Assembly (NCBI RefSeq): GCF_041296385.1
Contig: NW_027184085.1
Location: 56,201,109 to 56,265,108 of the forward strand
Source of the DNA: Aphelocoma coerulescens
Lineage: Eukaryota > Chordata > Aves > Passeriformes > Corvidae
Length of the DNA: 64,000 nt
Reading direction: 5' to 3'
The stretch's first letter is position 1, and every line of letters begins with the position of its first letter. Positions 1-12,582 of the stretch are shown here, one piece after another. The notes under the pieces are model-generated. The model was not told where the DNA came from and did no database searches. It saw nothing but the letters and a program-made list of their open reading frames with translations. The position numbers and the translations under genes were made by a program.

Positions 1-1869
1 ATACTGCTGTTGACTACAAGGAGGGAGCATCACTTACTATCTCTCTTGAAGCATGTTGACCTTTTAGGCTCTTGCCAAATGGACTGCAATGTCAATATAC
101 ATCTTATGAAAGACTGAAGGCAATTATTCATCTCTCAGTGCTTGCCCAGAAGGAAACAAATAGGAAAACTGTGAACTTATTTCTCTTGAAGGAGGATGAG
201 ATGGAACAGAATGAGAAAGCAGCTGCTGCAAATGGGCTGTGTGTGAGTGCATGCATTCCTTATTTTTTAAAAATTATTATTACTATGTTTTGATCATTAC
301 CATGAAATTGTCTAGGGGAATTTTTTTGCACATAGCCTTGGCAAACTCTGTCCTGACAGTAGAATGTAACACAGGGAAAAATCTGAGATCTTCTCCAAGA
401 GTAGCTGTTCAGCACTGGATGGTGGGAGCAGTGGGGTGAAAGAGATTCAGTACAGGACTCTTACCAGATCTTGATATGGGTCCAACAACAAATGCTGTAA
501 TAAGGTAACTGTTTTAATAGGAGGAGGAATACAGATACCCAGCAAATCTTAAGTCCCATCAGTTCCTGGGCACCCTGAATTTGTGCAGTATCAGTTGGAG
601 CCCAGACAGATTTTCACACATCATGCTGTTCAGAGCTGACCCTGTCCATGAAGGAAAGCTCTCCCTTTTGGTCATATAATTTCTTCACATGAACACAACT
701 CTGTTCTAAAGAGAACTTCTTGCAGCCTTTCTAGGTAAAGGTAAGGCCATAAACGTGGTCCAATAAACAGTACCCAGTGGAAGCTGCCTACAAAATTCTC
801 TCTTGCAATGTGTAGGCTTAGTTTATGGTGCAGCCAAGGAACTTTTGTTGCACAGTACAGCCCCGAAGGCCTCACCTTATGTGTAGCTCAGTACAGCACA
901 GTCCAGCACAGTCCTGTGCTTCGTTAGGCTCTCTGTTCTGTTTATCACTAGTTCCTTAATGTGCAACACTCCCCCATCAGGATCAACAGAGTAGCTATCC
1001 AACAATGGCATAACGGACGGCAGAGTTGCATGTAGTGTGACATCTCCATTTGTTGACAATACAGCACCTAGGAATCATAATTTATTTTAATAATATCATT
1101 TATGAGAAATATTTCAATAATACACTGGGTTTTTTTTCTGGAAATTCAAGTAACTAACTCTAAAATAAAAAGAAATCCCTCATTTTCTTCTACTTCTCCC
1201 ATGCTAGAAAGACTCTACAGATGAGATGGATGAGATTTGATCCAGTTTGCAGTGACTTAACAGAGAGAAGAGTTGTATGATAGCTGATAATCTATATACA
1301 CTATTTGCATCATATACAAACACAATTTCAAAATCTATTGAAAGGATATGCATATGTGCATTAATTCATCCATTTTTTGTAAAGGGAGAATCCGTTTTCT
1401 TTCAGATTATGCTTATCTCATGTGAAAGGAATCCTCATTTATTAGTGGATAAGACCATGTTATCAAGTGAATCTTTCTACCTTTGAAGAAATTTGATTGT
1501 GTGACTGTATATATATATATGTGAGTGCACACTTCAGATACATTTTGACTTAATGAAGAGCTTAATAAAAATCAGCATTCATAGCTTCTGTGTAGTCAGA
1601 TAAATTAGTTAATGCACAAACTGAGCTCTTATGTATTATGCAAAAGATTAGTTCTAAGATTTGCATAATGTGCTACAAACGACCTACTGTTTCAAACAGT
1701 AGCAACTTGGTAAAAAGTGGGTTGAAAGCTGAAGTGACGTCAATGAAGCAATTACTCCTAGCTTGGCACATCTCATTCATTGTCAAAAGTTCAAGTCCCT
1801 GTAGCGCTGAGAGAACAGCTAAAAGACATTGAAGGCAGGTTAAAGCTAAAATAATACTGTGGTGGTGCA
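1..1869. other. Unique AT-rich sequence, no gene recognised
   Basis: No repeat family or exon is recognised here. Open frames are 60-70 codons at most and their translations resemble no family I know. A short AT dinucleotide run lies near 1508-1521. The block around 850-1070 is somewhat richer in C and contains a short local repeat of AGCACAGTCC near 894-915. Its origin is unknown. Confidence 0.6.
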
Positions 1870-1984
1870 AGTGGCTCCAGCCACTCTGTCTCCTGAGGAG
1901 AACTCAGACAATCAGCTGTGGTGGTCAGCAACCCAAGTTTGGCATGTAACTTTCAGTCATGGTGAGAACCCATGATTCCTTTGT

Positions 1985-2352
1985 TCTGCTGTTTGCATGT
2001 TTTTTCCTGATTGGTTAATGCTTCCCCCGCCCTGTTTCATGCATGAAGTTATGTATATTCATTTCCCTTGTTTAATATGTATCAGCTCTAGAAAGTTCTT
2101 TGTTCCTCTACGCCCCATTGGCTCCTCCCCTAAGCCCCTCCTATGTGTTGTTCCCATTGGTTCCCTTGCTGTCAACCCCACCTACTTCCCTTTACCCCAT
2201 TGGCTGTGATCCCTCTCCCCGCCTATCTGTACCCAGTATAAGACCTCTGAAGAATTTGGCTTTTCGTTCCTGTCTTTCACGGGAATAAACCTGCGTGGAA
2301 CACAAACAGAGAGTCCTGTCTTCTTTTTCTTTGCCTGCGTGCCTGCCTAACA
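1985..2352 (+). repeat. LTR of an endogenous retrovirus (solo or truncated), plus orientation
   Basis: The stretch has LTR promoter architecture. Four inverted CCAAT boxes (ATTGG) lie at about 2010, 2117, 2156 and 2199, the last three spaced about 40 bp apart in C-rich surroundings. A TATA-like TATAAGA is at 2237-2243 and an AATAAA polyadenylation signal at 2284-2289. A C/T-rich U5-like stretch follows and ends in CA at 2352. After 2352 I see no primer-binding site and no gag-like frame, so this is probably a solo LTR. The 5' edge is uncertain and could lie as far left as about 1870; no convincing target-site duplication was found. A C-rich promoter-like unique sequence is the alternative. 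Confidence 0.6.
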
Positions 2353-2854
2353 GGAAGATCCAGCCCCTTTTGGGTGAGGAGCTCTACCACATTTCATTGT
2401 GTGTTGGGCACTGAGTGCCACCTTCCAGAGGGGTGCCAGCGTTGACCTCCAAGCTTCCTTGTGTTGGCACGCAAGGGCTATACTCCCTTCTGCCAGCTCA
2501 CAGCTGCAAACCCCCTCATAATACAACAACAGTCAGCAGAAAGGACAGAGAATGGTCAGTGCTGTTGGGATAGCAGGGATTCTTAGCTCTTCAGCATCTG
2601 ATCCAAACTCCTGTTAAAATGAAAAGCAGTCCTTGTGCCTCCTTAAAGAGTGTTATTATTCTGAACCACAAACTACAGATCTGAGTTATGAGATTGTACT
2701 AATTCAGAGCTGGCTACACTGCTAACCTTAAATCAGTGCAATTTCTGAGAAGGGGGAAAATACTATTTGCTTACAAATCTTGAAATAATTATTTAGTTGA
2801 TTCACTACATGAGAAACAGCAAGAGCCTGAATTTACATAACGAGTCTGATGATA
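2353..2854. other. Sequence 3' of the LTR, no gene recognised
   Basis: The first 180 bases are fairly GC-rich and could be leftover proviral sequence, but no retroviral reading frame or primer-binding site is visible. The rest is ordinary AT-rich unique sequence. Confidence 0.45.
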
Positions 2855-2990
2855 TCAGGGGGCAGCGGAAAGAGTGGAGTGGAAACGCATGGACTCCAGT
2901 CAGTCCTTGGTTTGGTTTTGTATATGGTCAAATCCCTCACTTGCTCTTTCCTTAGGTGTCAGATAGGAGAAGTTTTTCTGAAAACAGTCT
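2855..2990 (+). repeat. Possible ancient MIR-type SINE fragment
   Basis: The order of short motifs recalls the MIR core: a 'GCAGCGGAAAGAG' segment, then 'GCATGGACTCCAGTCAGTCC', then about 60 bases later a 'GGTCAAATCCCTCACTTGCTC' block followed by 'CCTTAGGTGTCAGATAGG'. MIR has a comparable series (AGAGCATGGACT, TGGGCAAGTCACTT, CCTCAGTTTCCTCATCTGT). The resemblance comes from memory of the consensus and is heavily diverged. A second weaker hit of the same sort lies near 4328-4362 (ACCTGGGTTTTATTCCAGCC). Confidence 0.3.
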
Positions 2991-5900
2991 CACAAAATTT
3001 TGTCTTGCTACAGCAAAGAGCTTACAAGCACAAGTCCATGGCACTAACACTACTCAACATGGATTTTCTGAATCAGCATTGATCTAAAAGTATTATTCTC
3101 TAGCTATTTCCTATATAGGCAGCCTATACTGAAGGCATTTCAGTTCCTACACACTCCTGGGGGTCAAAAAACGTTTTGAATTGGTGCTGTTAATAGAATT
3201 TCTTAACTTGCTCTCAAACAAAGGATAAAATGGGTATTAGAATCGTTAACTCCGGATTGACTGGGGCATGTGAACAGAGCAACTAAAAGATACATGCCAC
3301 CACTGACTGCGCAATGGGCTTCTCTCTGTCAGATGCTGGAAGAAGCTCAAAGGCATTTCGTGTTCTATGTTGGCCAGGCATACAGGTACATAAATTAATT
3401 TACTGTAATCTTAATTTAATTTTTAAGGGGATTCTTAATAAATTTTTAAAATAAATCAGTCAATACACAAAGTATTGTTGCTTTACTTATTTTGTTCTTA
3501 TTGAAGGGAAAAAATAGCCATAAATGTTTTTTTACTTTAGGGGCAAGTAGAGTTGGCAATCCAAATAATTTTTTGCTGAGGCCATCTTAAATTATGGTTT
3601 TCTTAGGGTAGAATAAGGTCTAATCCATTCTTATAGTATAAAAATGTGGGCTGCACAAGTTGAATTTCAGTGTTGCCAATTTTTGCAGCTTGTTAGTATT
3701 GCTCTTGTAATGTCTGACTGTTCCAGTGAAGCCTCAGGCACCAATGCCGTGTGAAAACATAAACAAAAAATTAATGGGTCTTCAGGTTACAGAAAAGAAC
3801 CTTTGAGAATCAGACATACTTGACGAACTGAAAAAAGAAGTAATTTTTGTGGCTGGGGGCAGAAAGAATGGTTGACCAGCAGTGTGGAGGGGCCGGGGGG
3901 GCATTACAGCTTCCAGAAGAAATGGCTGCCTTGGGGTATCTGTGGTCACTGCCGCACGGGACGATGTGTCCTGTGCTTTGCTTTTACAGCACTCTTAATG
4001 TGCCATGTGCTTGTATTGTCAACAGGGCTCTCTTTGGGAAGCCTTGAAGAGTTAAGGGCCTGTGCATCTTCCAGAATGGGATCTGCACCCCAGTGTGACC
4101 ACCCAGGGCTGGTGAATGTGTTAGCCTGCGTGGTCCGTGCAACACTAGCACCTGTTCCTACTCTGACTTCTGCTATTCTTCCGATTTCTTACACAGTGCT
4201 GCTCAAATGATTGACTTTTAAACAAAAGCCCTGTGTTGCTCAAAAACAAATGAAAGAGTGAGAACTCCTTCCTGTCATTAACACACAGAGGCATAGATGG
4301 AATAAATGAATCAGCTGCTTTCAGTACTGAGATACCTGGGTTTTATTCCAGCCACTTTATCAGGAGGAAGATTATGTGCTTGAATGTCTTGTTAAAACCT
4401 CTTTTGGGAAAAAGAAACAAGAAATTTAAAATTTTATACTTAAGTCAAAAATTTTATCATTTCAAAGCTTTGGTCATCACGGGGAGTAGCAAAAAAGCAA
4501 GTAGGGTATCTAATTATGGTAACTGTTTTCAGAGACTTGGTAACAGCCACAGGCACCGGATTAAAGTCAGGTCATTTTTATCAATAAGATAAAGTCTCAT
4601 TGTTTCACTAGGAAGCAGTGTTTGCAGCTATCTTATGACAGCCAGTGTTCTGTCTTAATTAGTAATATCATTTCTACTTCACCTAAAACAGCTGAAGGGT
4701 TCTCCTGGGATCTATTCTTGGATACAATTTTGTTTAATCTTATTATTAATGGTAATGATTTTTTTTTTGCTTGGATTATCATCTGTATGCCAATGATTCC
4801 ATTATTTAAACAAATAATTATTACACATTACAATTCCATTTACTGCATGACAATAACAAATCATAGTTAGAGCCCATTCAAAGTAAATTAGTTCTAAAAC
4901 ACTAATAAAATTAATTGCAAGATGCTTGATTGAAAAATAGAAACAGCTAAAACAGGAGCTCTTTATCATGGTCTTTGATAGTATATTACTTAGTGGAATA
5001 AAGCTACTAGCCTTAAATATCTTGGTGCTTGTTAGCAAACAAAGAGTAATTGAAACTTGGTTGCTAAGAAACATTATTTCTCATTGTTGACAATCATGAT
5101 TTTCTTTGATTGCTGCTTCTATTGTTGTTCATTACACAAGCTAAATGTTTTCCCATAACATTGTGAAAATATGCTTTGGATTCTATGTGATACCACTGAG
5201 TCTGTTTAAAAAGCTTCCAGCAGCACGGTATGCTCCTGGAAGAGTGGTGGTGTGGGATTTTCTGTGGTAGATGTAAATTTTTGGAACGCGAAAGATACAT
5301 GAATGACAGCTGTAATTGCAGTCCAAGGTTAGCAATGCTAACCTTCTCTCATATATTGCAGGTGGAAAAATTCGTAACCATACTTTTCTTGATGTCTAAA
5401 TGTCTTAGTAGCAGCACTAGATGCATTTTTCAGATGCTAACACTTGACTTTTGGGAAAGTAATTTTAGTAATCTGAAAAGGGGTTTTACTATTAAAGTAT
5501 TTTAAGTCACATAAAAGTGGCTTTAGTTCCCCTCAAACCATGAATCAAATTCCATAAAAAATGTAGCCACATTTGTAGCTGGAAAAGTATTCTCTGGCAA
5601 AAGTCAGAGCTCTTTGATTGCTGATACAGGCAGCCATCTACAATTTCTTCCCCAAGCAATTCTGTTTGATCAGTCATGTAGCTGGCAGATTCTATTCCAA
5701 ATTTTTTTGTGATTAATGCAAGGGATGAAAAATTAACAACAAAAAACTCATCCATGCTGGTTGATTATTTTGATCCATTAAATAGGCAAGTTCTGTTTTA
5801 GGCCAAAACTCTGGTCTGTGAAAATTAATACTCAAATGGGAAAAATTTAAAAAAAGAAACCCAACAATTTAAAGATTCTAAATTGTAGGGAAAGAGGAGA

Positions 5901-7068
5901 GACTTGGAATAAAGACTTGCACTATGAACTAGAAGAGTCAGTGAGGATTTTGCCTTCTCCAGCAGATGCATGATTTTCCTTGTAGAGAGCTATGTCATAT
6001 CCCTTTTCTCTTGTCTGCTGAGGTGTCTTTTAGCTATTAACTTCCTCATGATGGCTGAGTGTTGCTTACACCTCTAAGAGCAAAGAGTCCACAAGTGCAG
6101 GAAGTGCACACTGCAACAATTTAGATGACAGGATTGGTTTACAGAGCAATTTACAGCATAAATTTTCAGACTGGGAATGTATGCTTTGGAAAGACGCCAA
6201 CTGCAGTTTAAGGAGCAAGGAGGTATTACCAATTTTATTTTGACTACAGGTTTTTTCAGATCAGGACTTACAACCTTGTGTCTGTGAAGTACCCTGAAAA
6301 ATTAAGTCGGAACCCATCCGAGCACAGAGCACAACTGTTACATACATCAGTCCTTGTGCTGTAAAAAAAACCATACATCATAAGAGAGATGCTTCTGCAG
6401 AAAGAAAGAGAAATGAAATTTGTGTCTGTATGTGTGTGTGTGCATATGTGCCTGATTATCGGTTTCACATAGAAACTCATTGTGGCAAAGTGTGTTTTCT
6501 GCTGTAGTCCTCTAAATTTCCGTGCTGAAAAATATGAGGTTGAACTCTAAAATAATTTCCATGTCTGAAGGTATTTTTTCACTTTCTGCTCTGAAAAGCT
6601 AGTTCTTTTCATTTGTTTAGAGAGGGATAGCTTCTGCTTCTTGAAACAGCTGGGAAGTAAGGTTTGTATTTATTGTGTAAAAGAGGAATATGTGGAAGAG
6701 CATCAGACTTCTTAATTTTCTTCTGAAAGGAAATTAACTTTTGCAATGCATCTCAACAAGGATATCCTTTGTGTGTTTCCATGTGTACTAAATATATGCT
6801 GATGTTGATAAAATCTGTTTTCCTAATGAGTGTTTTAGTATTCTTTTGTTCCTTTGTATTAAGTTCCTATTAACTGGCTTACTGTTTAGGTACTGTGACT
6901 AATTCTTGGTTTCTAGTACCTAATTTGATTACCTAATTAATGGTTTCCAGAGTTCCAGAATGATTGTACTTTTATATATGCAATGCAGCTACCACTGTTT
7001 TTGAGTGTGGCAGGAAAGGACTGAATGTCAGTCAAGTTCCTACTGAAATATTTTAAGAGAAAATCCTA
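2991..7068. other. Unique sequence with one GC-richer block, no gene recognised
   Basis: Most of this is AT-rich with no recognised repeat. The block at about 3850-4160 is distinctly richer in G and C, includes a GGGGCCGGGGGGG run near 3889-3901, and carries a 112-codon open frame at 3872-4210. That frame resembles no family I know and overlaps a second open frame, so I do not call it a gene. A short TG-rich run lies at about 6421-6452. Confidence 0.55.
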
Positions 7069-7111
7069 AGAGAAGAGAAAGAGAAGAGAAAGAGAAGGAG
7101 AGAAGAGGAAA
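7069..7111 (+). repeat. Purine-only tandem tract (AGAGAAGAGAA-type units)
   Basis: Forty-three bases contain only A and G, built from repeated units of AGAGAAGAGAA and AGAGAAAG. It is low-complexity and has no coding meaning. Confidence 0.85.
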
Positions 7112-10100
7112 CCTATAGCTGAGAAGCAGAATTCACCCAGCAGTCAAGGCAAAATTTTAATGGATTTTATGTGATCTGAATGAGGCAATTACATATTTAA
7201 AGGGAGTTTCTCTGTTAGAGTAAGCCAGACTCTGTTTCTCTTGAGAATCCCTCAAGTTTTCAGTCTATGTATTCTACATGTGCTGTACGATTTTGCACCA
7301 TACAAGAGCCAAGCTATAAATTCTTCTATCTGTTATCTGTGTGGAATTACAGAGTGTGAGGCTACCTAGTCTTTTGGGATTTTATTCATTCAAGAAGAGA
7401 AAGTGTATTCATAAAATCTAGTCTCCTAGTAACAATGAGGAAGTACTATCTGTGTATGGAAAGCAGATTAGGCTGGGGTCGGTGACTTTATGACAGCTAT
7501 TCCAGTATATTTTATTTAAAAGGCAAAATGCCAGAGATTTAATGCTTTTGAAAATAGTGCTATGTAAAGCCTATGTTTTATGATGAACACAATAGAGGAA
7601 CATCAGTGACAGCAAAGAGTGATTTTAATTTCCTTAAATATTCCCTCTTTCCATAACAGTCCCTGTGTCACATCATCCTTATAAACACTGCTGGAGTCTC
7701 ACAGTAGGACATTTACTCTGGAGAGATGTTTGTCACATGTGGGCTGCCTTCAACTCAGGAATTCAGTTGCATATAAAGCAATATGTTGAAGGAAGGCAGT
7801 TTGGAAAAAAGGGAGGAAGGCTTGAAATGGCCTCAATAAAACCATCATCTTCTGCAGGTTAACTTCCCCCAGGTAGTAAGCATCTCTAAGCAAAAGAGAA
7901 GACCAGAGACATTAGTATGCTGAATCCGTGCTGCAAGAAGGATTATAAAACAAGATGCTGAACAGATGTGACATAATAGGAGAAGTCAGTGTAAAGAGGA
8001 GAGGGAAGAACACATTTTATCAAGCTGTGCCACATGTTTTGAGGAAGCTGATACCTATATCAAGACTTGACCCACCTGACATTTCACCTCTATCCAGGTG
8101 TTTGTTCTCCAGACATGATGGTTGTAGGGGGATGAATGGGTACAACTGTAATGTGGGTAATTTCTGTATTTGTGTTCATAGTCATATTATGCTATCTATG
8201 AGTCCAGTATTGATGCTTGCATTCCCAGTTTACTTCAGAAATGATCCCATTAAAATCAATGACCATATTGGTCCAATTCAAGGGAAAGGAATCTGATGTC
8301 ATACCAGTTGAGAAGTGTGTATGACAATTCACTTGCTCATGAAAGAAGCACCAAGGGCATTCAAAGCTGCTACCTGAAACAAGAAAGTGAGAATTTTCTG
8401 CCTTTTTCATGAACTAAAAGGAAGATTTTTAATATCTAGACCCTCATCTAGTTATGATGCTGTGCATGATAGTATCTGTGGGCACTGGATTACATTTACT
8501 GTGCTTTCTAATTACTCACTACACATACACTCTTGTAAATGTCATTACACTTTTCTGGGTGGTGATGGTAGAACATGTCTGGGCTCTCTCACCCCCCAAT
8601 GGCTATGTTCAATGGCCTCTCCATTCTGGTTTGAAAAGAGAGTTAATCCTCCAGCAAGCCTCATTAAAAGAAAAATCTCAGACCTCTTAAAAAAAAAAAT
8701 AGAAAGAAAAGAAAACAACAACTGTCAGGGTCTTAAGTTTGGGGCATGGTTTACAGTAGCTTGAAAATCTTGGAATATTTATGTGCATTTTATTCTGTGT
8801 ATGCACAAAGCACTTGTCATTCTGAGTCAAGAGATTGAGATGCTTGAGTGCTATGAAAAATGAGACAATGTTCTGCTACCAATGTTTGCACGTTTGTGTT
8901 CCGAGTGCAAAGTAGATGTGGTGTCTTACCAGCCCAGACGGGTAATGTTTTATTCCTGCATTATAATAATAAAAACACCTGTGAACAGCAGAAGGCAAAA
9001 AATTTGTAGTGTTGCCAATTCTTGAGATGTAACTCTGAGCTTCATGCGTTTTTTGTTTCTTATGGTGCCAAAAGTGAGAAACTTGACCTTTATTTGGGAA
9101 AACTTTTTAACCTTATTTTTATAAAAAGGCTCTTGAAAACAGATGGAGAACATATATGAACTATATGTTCAAATGTCTTTCAAGCCGCATACAATGAAAC
9201 ATCATCTAACTATATGAAAAATTTAGGATTAATAGTTTGTTCAATGGATAAAATTCTTCTTTGTATTTATTTTTTTTATGATGGGTGTTTTTAGTGCATA
9301 AATTACAAGGCTGAGGCCCTTAACTATTTTATACATTTTTATTTTAATATGTCTCAATTTGTATCACATTTCTGTATCTGGCATAGTTCCATACTCAGTG
9401 TTTGTTTCAGAACACTTACTTGGGCTTCAGTCAGTCCTGAAAATCCTTTTGCATATGTTTAAAGTTGAGGCATATGTACATGTATTCAGTTACCAGGTGT
9501 GGAGATACTATTTGGTATGAGTACAGTGTACAGGAGCCGTATATTGCCTACTACTTATGTAACAAAATGGCTTATGCCTCCGACATAAATTAGTCATCCA
9601 AATTGTGGAAGTCAGAACCTCACAATCCCTCAAAGTCAAATTTTGATGGAATTGGAATCTCCCTCCGGGATATACAATCCTCTATTTGTAATGCTTTGCA
9701 CTTCCACTATTTCTACTTTCACATAAATCTTTTTTGGATACTGTTTATGTTTTGGGTTTCAGATATTTTAGTGTGGCTGTAACTTTTCATTTGCACCACC
9801 TGTTTTTCCAGGGGAATATAATTGGTCTATTCCCCTTTGCAATATTCTATATTTTATATTCACTTTAGCTGCCTGCCTTTCTTCCTCCACCCCAATAAAT
9901 TCTTTATTGCAGATTTTTTTTTTTTCTCAGAAGCTTCCAGATTCATTGTTTCTGTTTTAAAGAAATGCATAAAACAATAATTGGTGATGGCATTACTGCT
10001 TTCAGTTTAAAATGTTACTAACTAGAATGACATTCATTTTGCTGGAAAAAGTGAGGTAACCTAGAAATTCAGAATAAAGAAGTCATTACTTTTTTTTTTG

Positions 10101-10359
10101 TTTGTTTGAGAAAAAGATTTTTAAATGCTGTACACCATGACCTGTCAATGAAAAATTTTTAGCAGTGAGGGCTTTTACCCGTAGTGAATAAATGTTTCAG
10201 GGTAAGAGGTCAAGGACAAAGACCTCCCTCAGCTGTCAATATTCAGGCAATTGATCTTTTGCTTTTATTTAATCTCACCAGCCATTTCCCTTCCTTTCCT
10301 CCCGTTTCCCTCTTTTTTCCCTTCCCCCATTCTACTCAGGGAAACTAAATGTTCCTGCT
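7112..10359. other. Unique sequence, no gene recognised
   Basis: AT-rich unique sequence. The longest frame, 125 codons at 8387-8764 on the plus strand, runs into an A-rich stretch and overlaps another open frame; it looks like chance. No repeat family was recognised. Confidence 0.55.
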
Positions 10360-10700
10360 GCCAGCAGAGCTTAGTGTAAGTGTAATATTACATGAATCAA
10401 AGGCCCTTTAGGCCATGATATAGACTGGTAATTTATTACTGAAGAACAGAGGCTTTTTTGAAATTTCCTTTAGTTCAGGCAGATCACTATGAATTAACTA
10501 GGCAAGAGGGCAGCAGGTGCTCTCATTAAATTTACAGTCACTGCCAGCAGACAGGGAAGCATTTAAAGAAAGAATATGCAGCTGTGCTGACACATGTAAT
10601 TGCAACCATCCACAGACTCAAAAGATGTGCGGAGGTAGCCACCGACTTTTGGTCACTGTGCTCGAGCTGTGCTGGCACACACGGACCAATGCACATTGTG
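10360..10700. other. Candidate conserved non-coding element
   Basis: This unique block is balanced in base composition and dense in TAAT/ATTA and CAGCTG/CAGGTG-type words (for example TAATTTATTACTG near 10431, GCAGGTG near 10512 and GCAGCTG near 10577), unlike the A/T-rich filler around it. No open frame or repeat accounts for it. Conservation cannot be judged without alignment, so this is only a lead. Confidence 0.25.
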
Positions 10701-11632
10701 CTTATGATTAGGTCCCTAAAACGGCAAATTGCTTTTACTAGACCTCCAAATGTTGTGTGAGAAACAAATGAACTACTGGCAGGGCTTGGCTTAGTTGAAC
10801 CTCCCAGATGAAGTGACCTTGAACTTCAGAGGAGTTCATAGCCTGATTGCAGCTTTGTGGTTTTGGCATTTCTCCACTTACCCTTTGTGAAATAACAGAT
10901 TCAACAGATCTCCCCTTGATCTATGTTCTTGGCTCAGTTTCTTCAGCCATCAGATAGTGTTTTGTATATAACTGCTATTTGAAGCTAATGAAATGACATT
11001 TTTTGCAGCACCAAACCTATATTTTCCTTAAAGGAAGGGAAATTCCATGCAAAGCTGCTCACTAACAATACCTTCTTAGTTTTGCTTTGTAATTGCTTAT
11101 TACAAAAAAATAGTATAAAAATGCTTATTTTGCACCCCAAACATTCCTTGGGGAAATGCTAAGAAAGTAAACTCTTGGCATTGATCCAGAGCTCCTTTTA
11201 GTCAAGACTTCCATTGACTTCAGTAAGGTTTACATCTGGCCTTTAAAACCTAGTTTTAACTGTAGACATATGTGTTTTGTTTTCATTATGACTTTTCATG
11301 GAAGTTTCACACACATGTCTAAGGTTCTGCACTGACCAGAGTGTAATGCCTTGTTATCTAAGTTCAAAACAATCCTCAAGTGAAAATATACTGGTGTTAC
11401 TGCTCTGTATTCAAAATATGTTGTACTTTGTCTATGGCTGTGCAGCATATGGTGTTTGTATACTTCATGCTGTTACAAAAAATGTGCCTATTTTTTTTAT
11501 TAAGTTTCTTTTCAAAATATTTTAGCTAATAAAAACCTGAAAAAGTTAGTTTGATTGATTGATTAGAGAATTGCATCTAAATTATGTAATACACCATGTG
11601 TAACTACAAAGAGATACCATTTTTCATTTTGA
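10701..11632. other. Unique sequence, no gene recognised
   Basis: AT-rich unique DNA with no recognised repeat. A 75-codon open frame at 11298-11525 resembles nothing known to me. Confidence 0.55.
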
Positions 11633-11760
11633 CTTCTCTTCCTTTCTTCCTTTCTTCCTTCCTCCCTCCCTTCCTGCCTTCCTCCCTTTCTTTCCCTTTC
11701 TTTCCCTTTCTATTTTTTTTCTTTTTTTCTTTCTCTCTGTCCTTCCTTCTATCTATTTTC
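11633..11760 (+). repeat. Long polypyrimidine tract, (CTTT/CTTCC)n
   Basis: About 128 bases are almost entirely C and T, with CTTCC, CCTTT and CTTT units and only three or four purine interruptions. The open frame that crosses it (11596-11790) owes its length to this low-complexity run and encodes mostly F, S, L and P. Such tracts can expand or form triplex structures; neither can be shown here. Confidence 0.88.
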
Positions 11761-12544
11761 AGAGTGCCTAAGTCAAAGAATACAGTATAGGTTCAAGTTT
11801 TTAGTTCCCTTTAACCTTAAAAAATAAAGATGCTTCATACTGCATTTTTAGTGTTTCTGAGCCCTAAAGAAAATAAAGGGAAATATCAAAACAATTCTTC
11901 AATATTTTTCTATGTGTAAACTTCTTTCCAGAATTTTAAATCACCAAATATCTCTATACACAGTCATCTGTACAAGGTTTGAAGACAAAGTTTCTTCTCT
12001 CGTCTTCTATTTACAGTTTCCCTGGGTTCATGAAACAGTCTGATGTTACAGAGCTATGAACAAACTACACCACTTTTAATAGAGCCATTTATCTGCTTTA
12101 GAGGAGATTAGCATGCAATCCCTAGAGACATTTCTCAGCTAATAAGAATAAAATGAATGCTACTTGAGCACCTGTAATCAAATTACTTTTTATTCCCTAA
12201 ACCCTTGACAGACTCTGCAAGTCTTGTAGTTTCCTAGGTGGGCCTGGTAGTGTAGTGCTGGGGTTTTTCCTTTCCGTCCCCTTACATTTCGCCCACTCAC
12301 CAGCCATCCTTTCTTGAGAGAAAAGTGCAACCAACCAGCCAACCAAAAGACTCCCCTCATGATGCAAATCCCAGCATTTTGGAGGGATGAATCTCCCCAC
12401 CAGCCATTCCTCTACAGGTGTCACAGGCCAGTCTGAAGTGCTGGTGGAACAAGGACCAAATCATTTTATATCTTGTTGAGGAATGCTGCTACTGCAGACT
12501 TGACTGTTCCCAGACAGCTGTTGCAGTAAAACTGCTGCACCTAC
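11761..12544. other. Unique sequence, no gene recognised
   Basis: The part around 12200-12430 is richer in G/C and contains a 75-codon minus-strand frame without recognisable homology. No repeat family was identified. Confidence 0.5.
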
Positions 12545-12582
12545 GAAAAACCAAAACCAAAACAAACCCAACCAAACAAAAA
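12545..12582 (+). repeat. A/C-rich simple tract (CAAAA/CCAA units)
   Basis: Nearly pure A and C arranged as CCAAAA, CAAACCC and CCAAACA units. It could be a degenerate tail of an old minus- or plus-strand retroelement, but no element body is recognisable beside it. Confidence 0.7.

Noticed and set aside
894..915. Short AGCACAGTCC repeats that might look like the start of an array
   Set aside because: Only two partial units; no spacer-repeat pattern, so not a CRISPR or satellite array.
2353..2530. Possible retroviral leader or gag after the plus-strand LTR
   Set aside because: No primer-binding site and no retroviral reading frame are visible.
3889..3901. G-run that could seed a quadruplex
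   Set aside because: The needed four closely spaced G-runs are not present around it.
3872..4210. 112-codon frame in the GC-richer block
   Set aside because: Two overlapping frames are open, no domain is recognisable, and no splice context supports an exon.
8387..8764. 125-codon plus-strand frame
   Set aside because: No recognisable family, overlaps another open frame in a second phase, and enters an A-rich run.
11596..11790. 64-codon frame of mostly S, F, L and P
   Set aside because: Produced by the polypyrimidine tract, not by selection for a protein.
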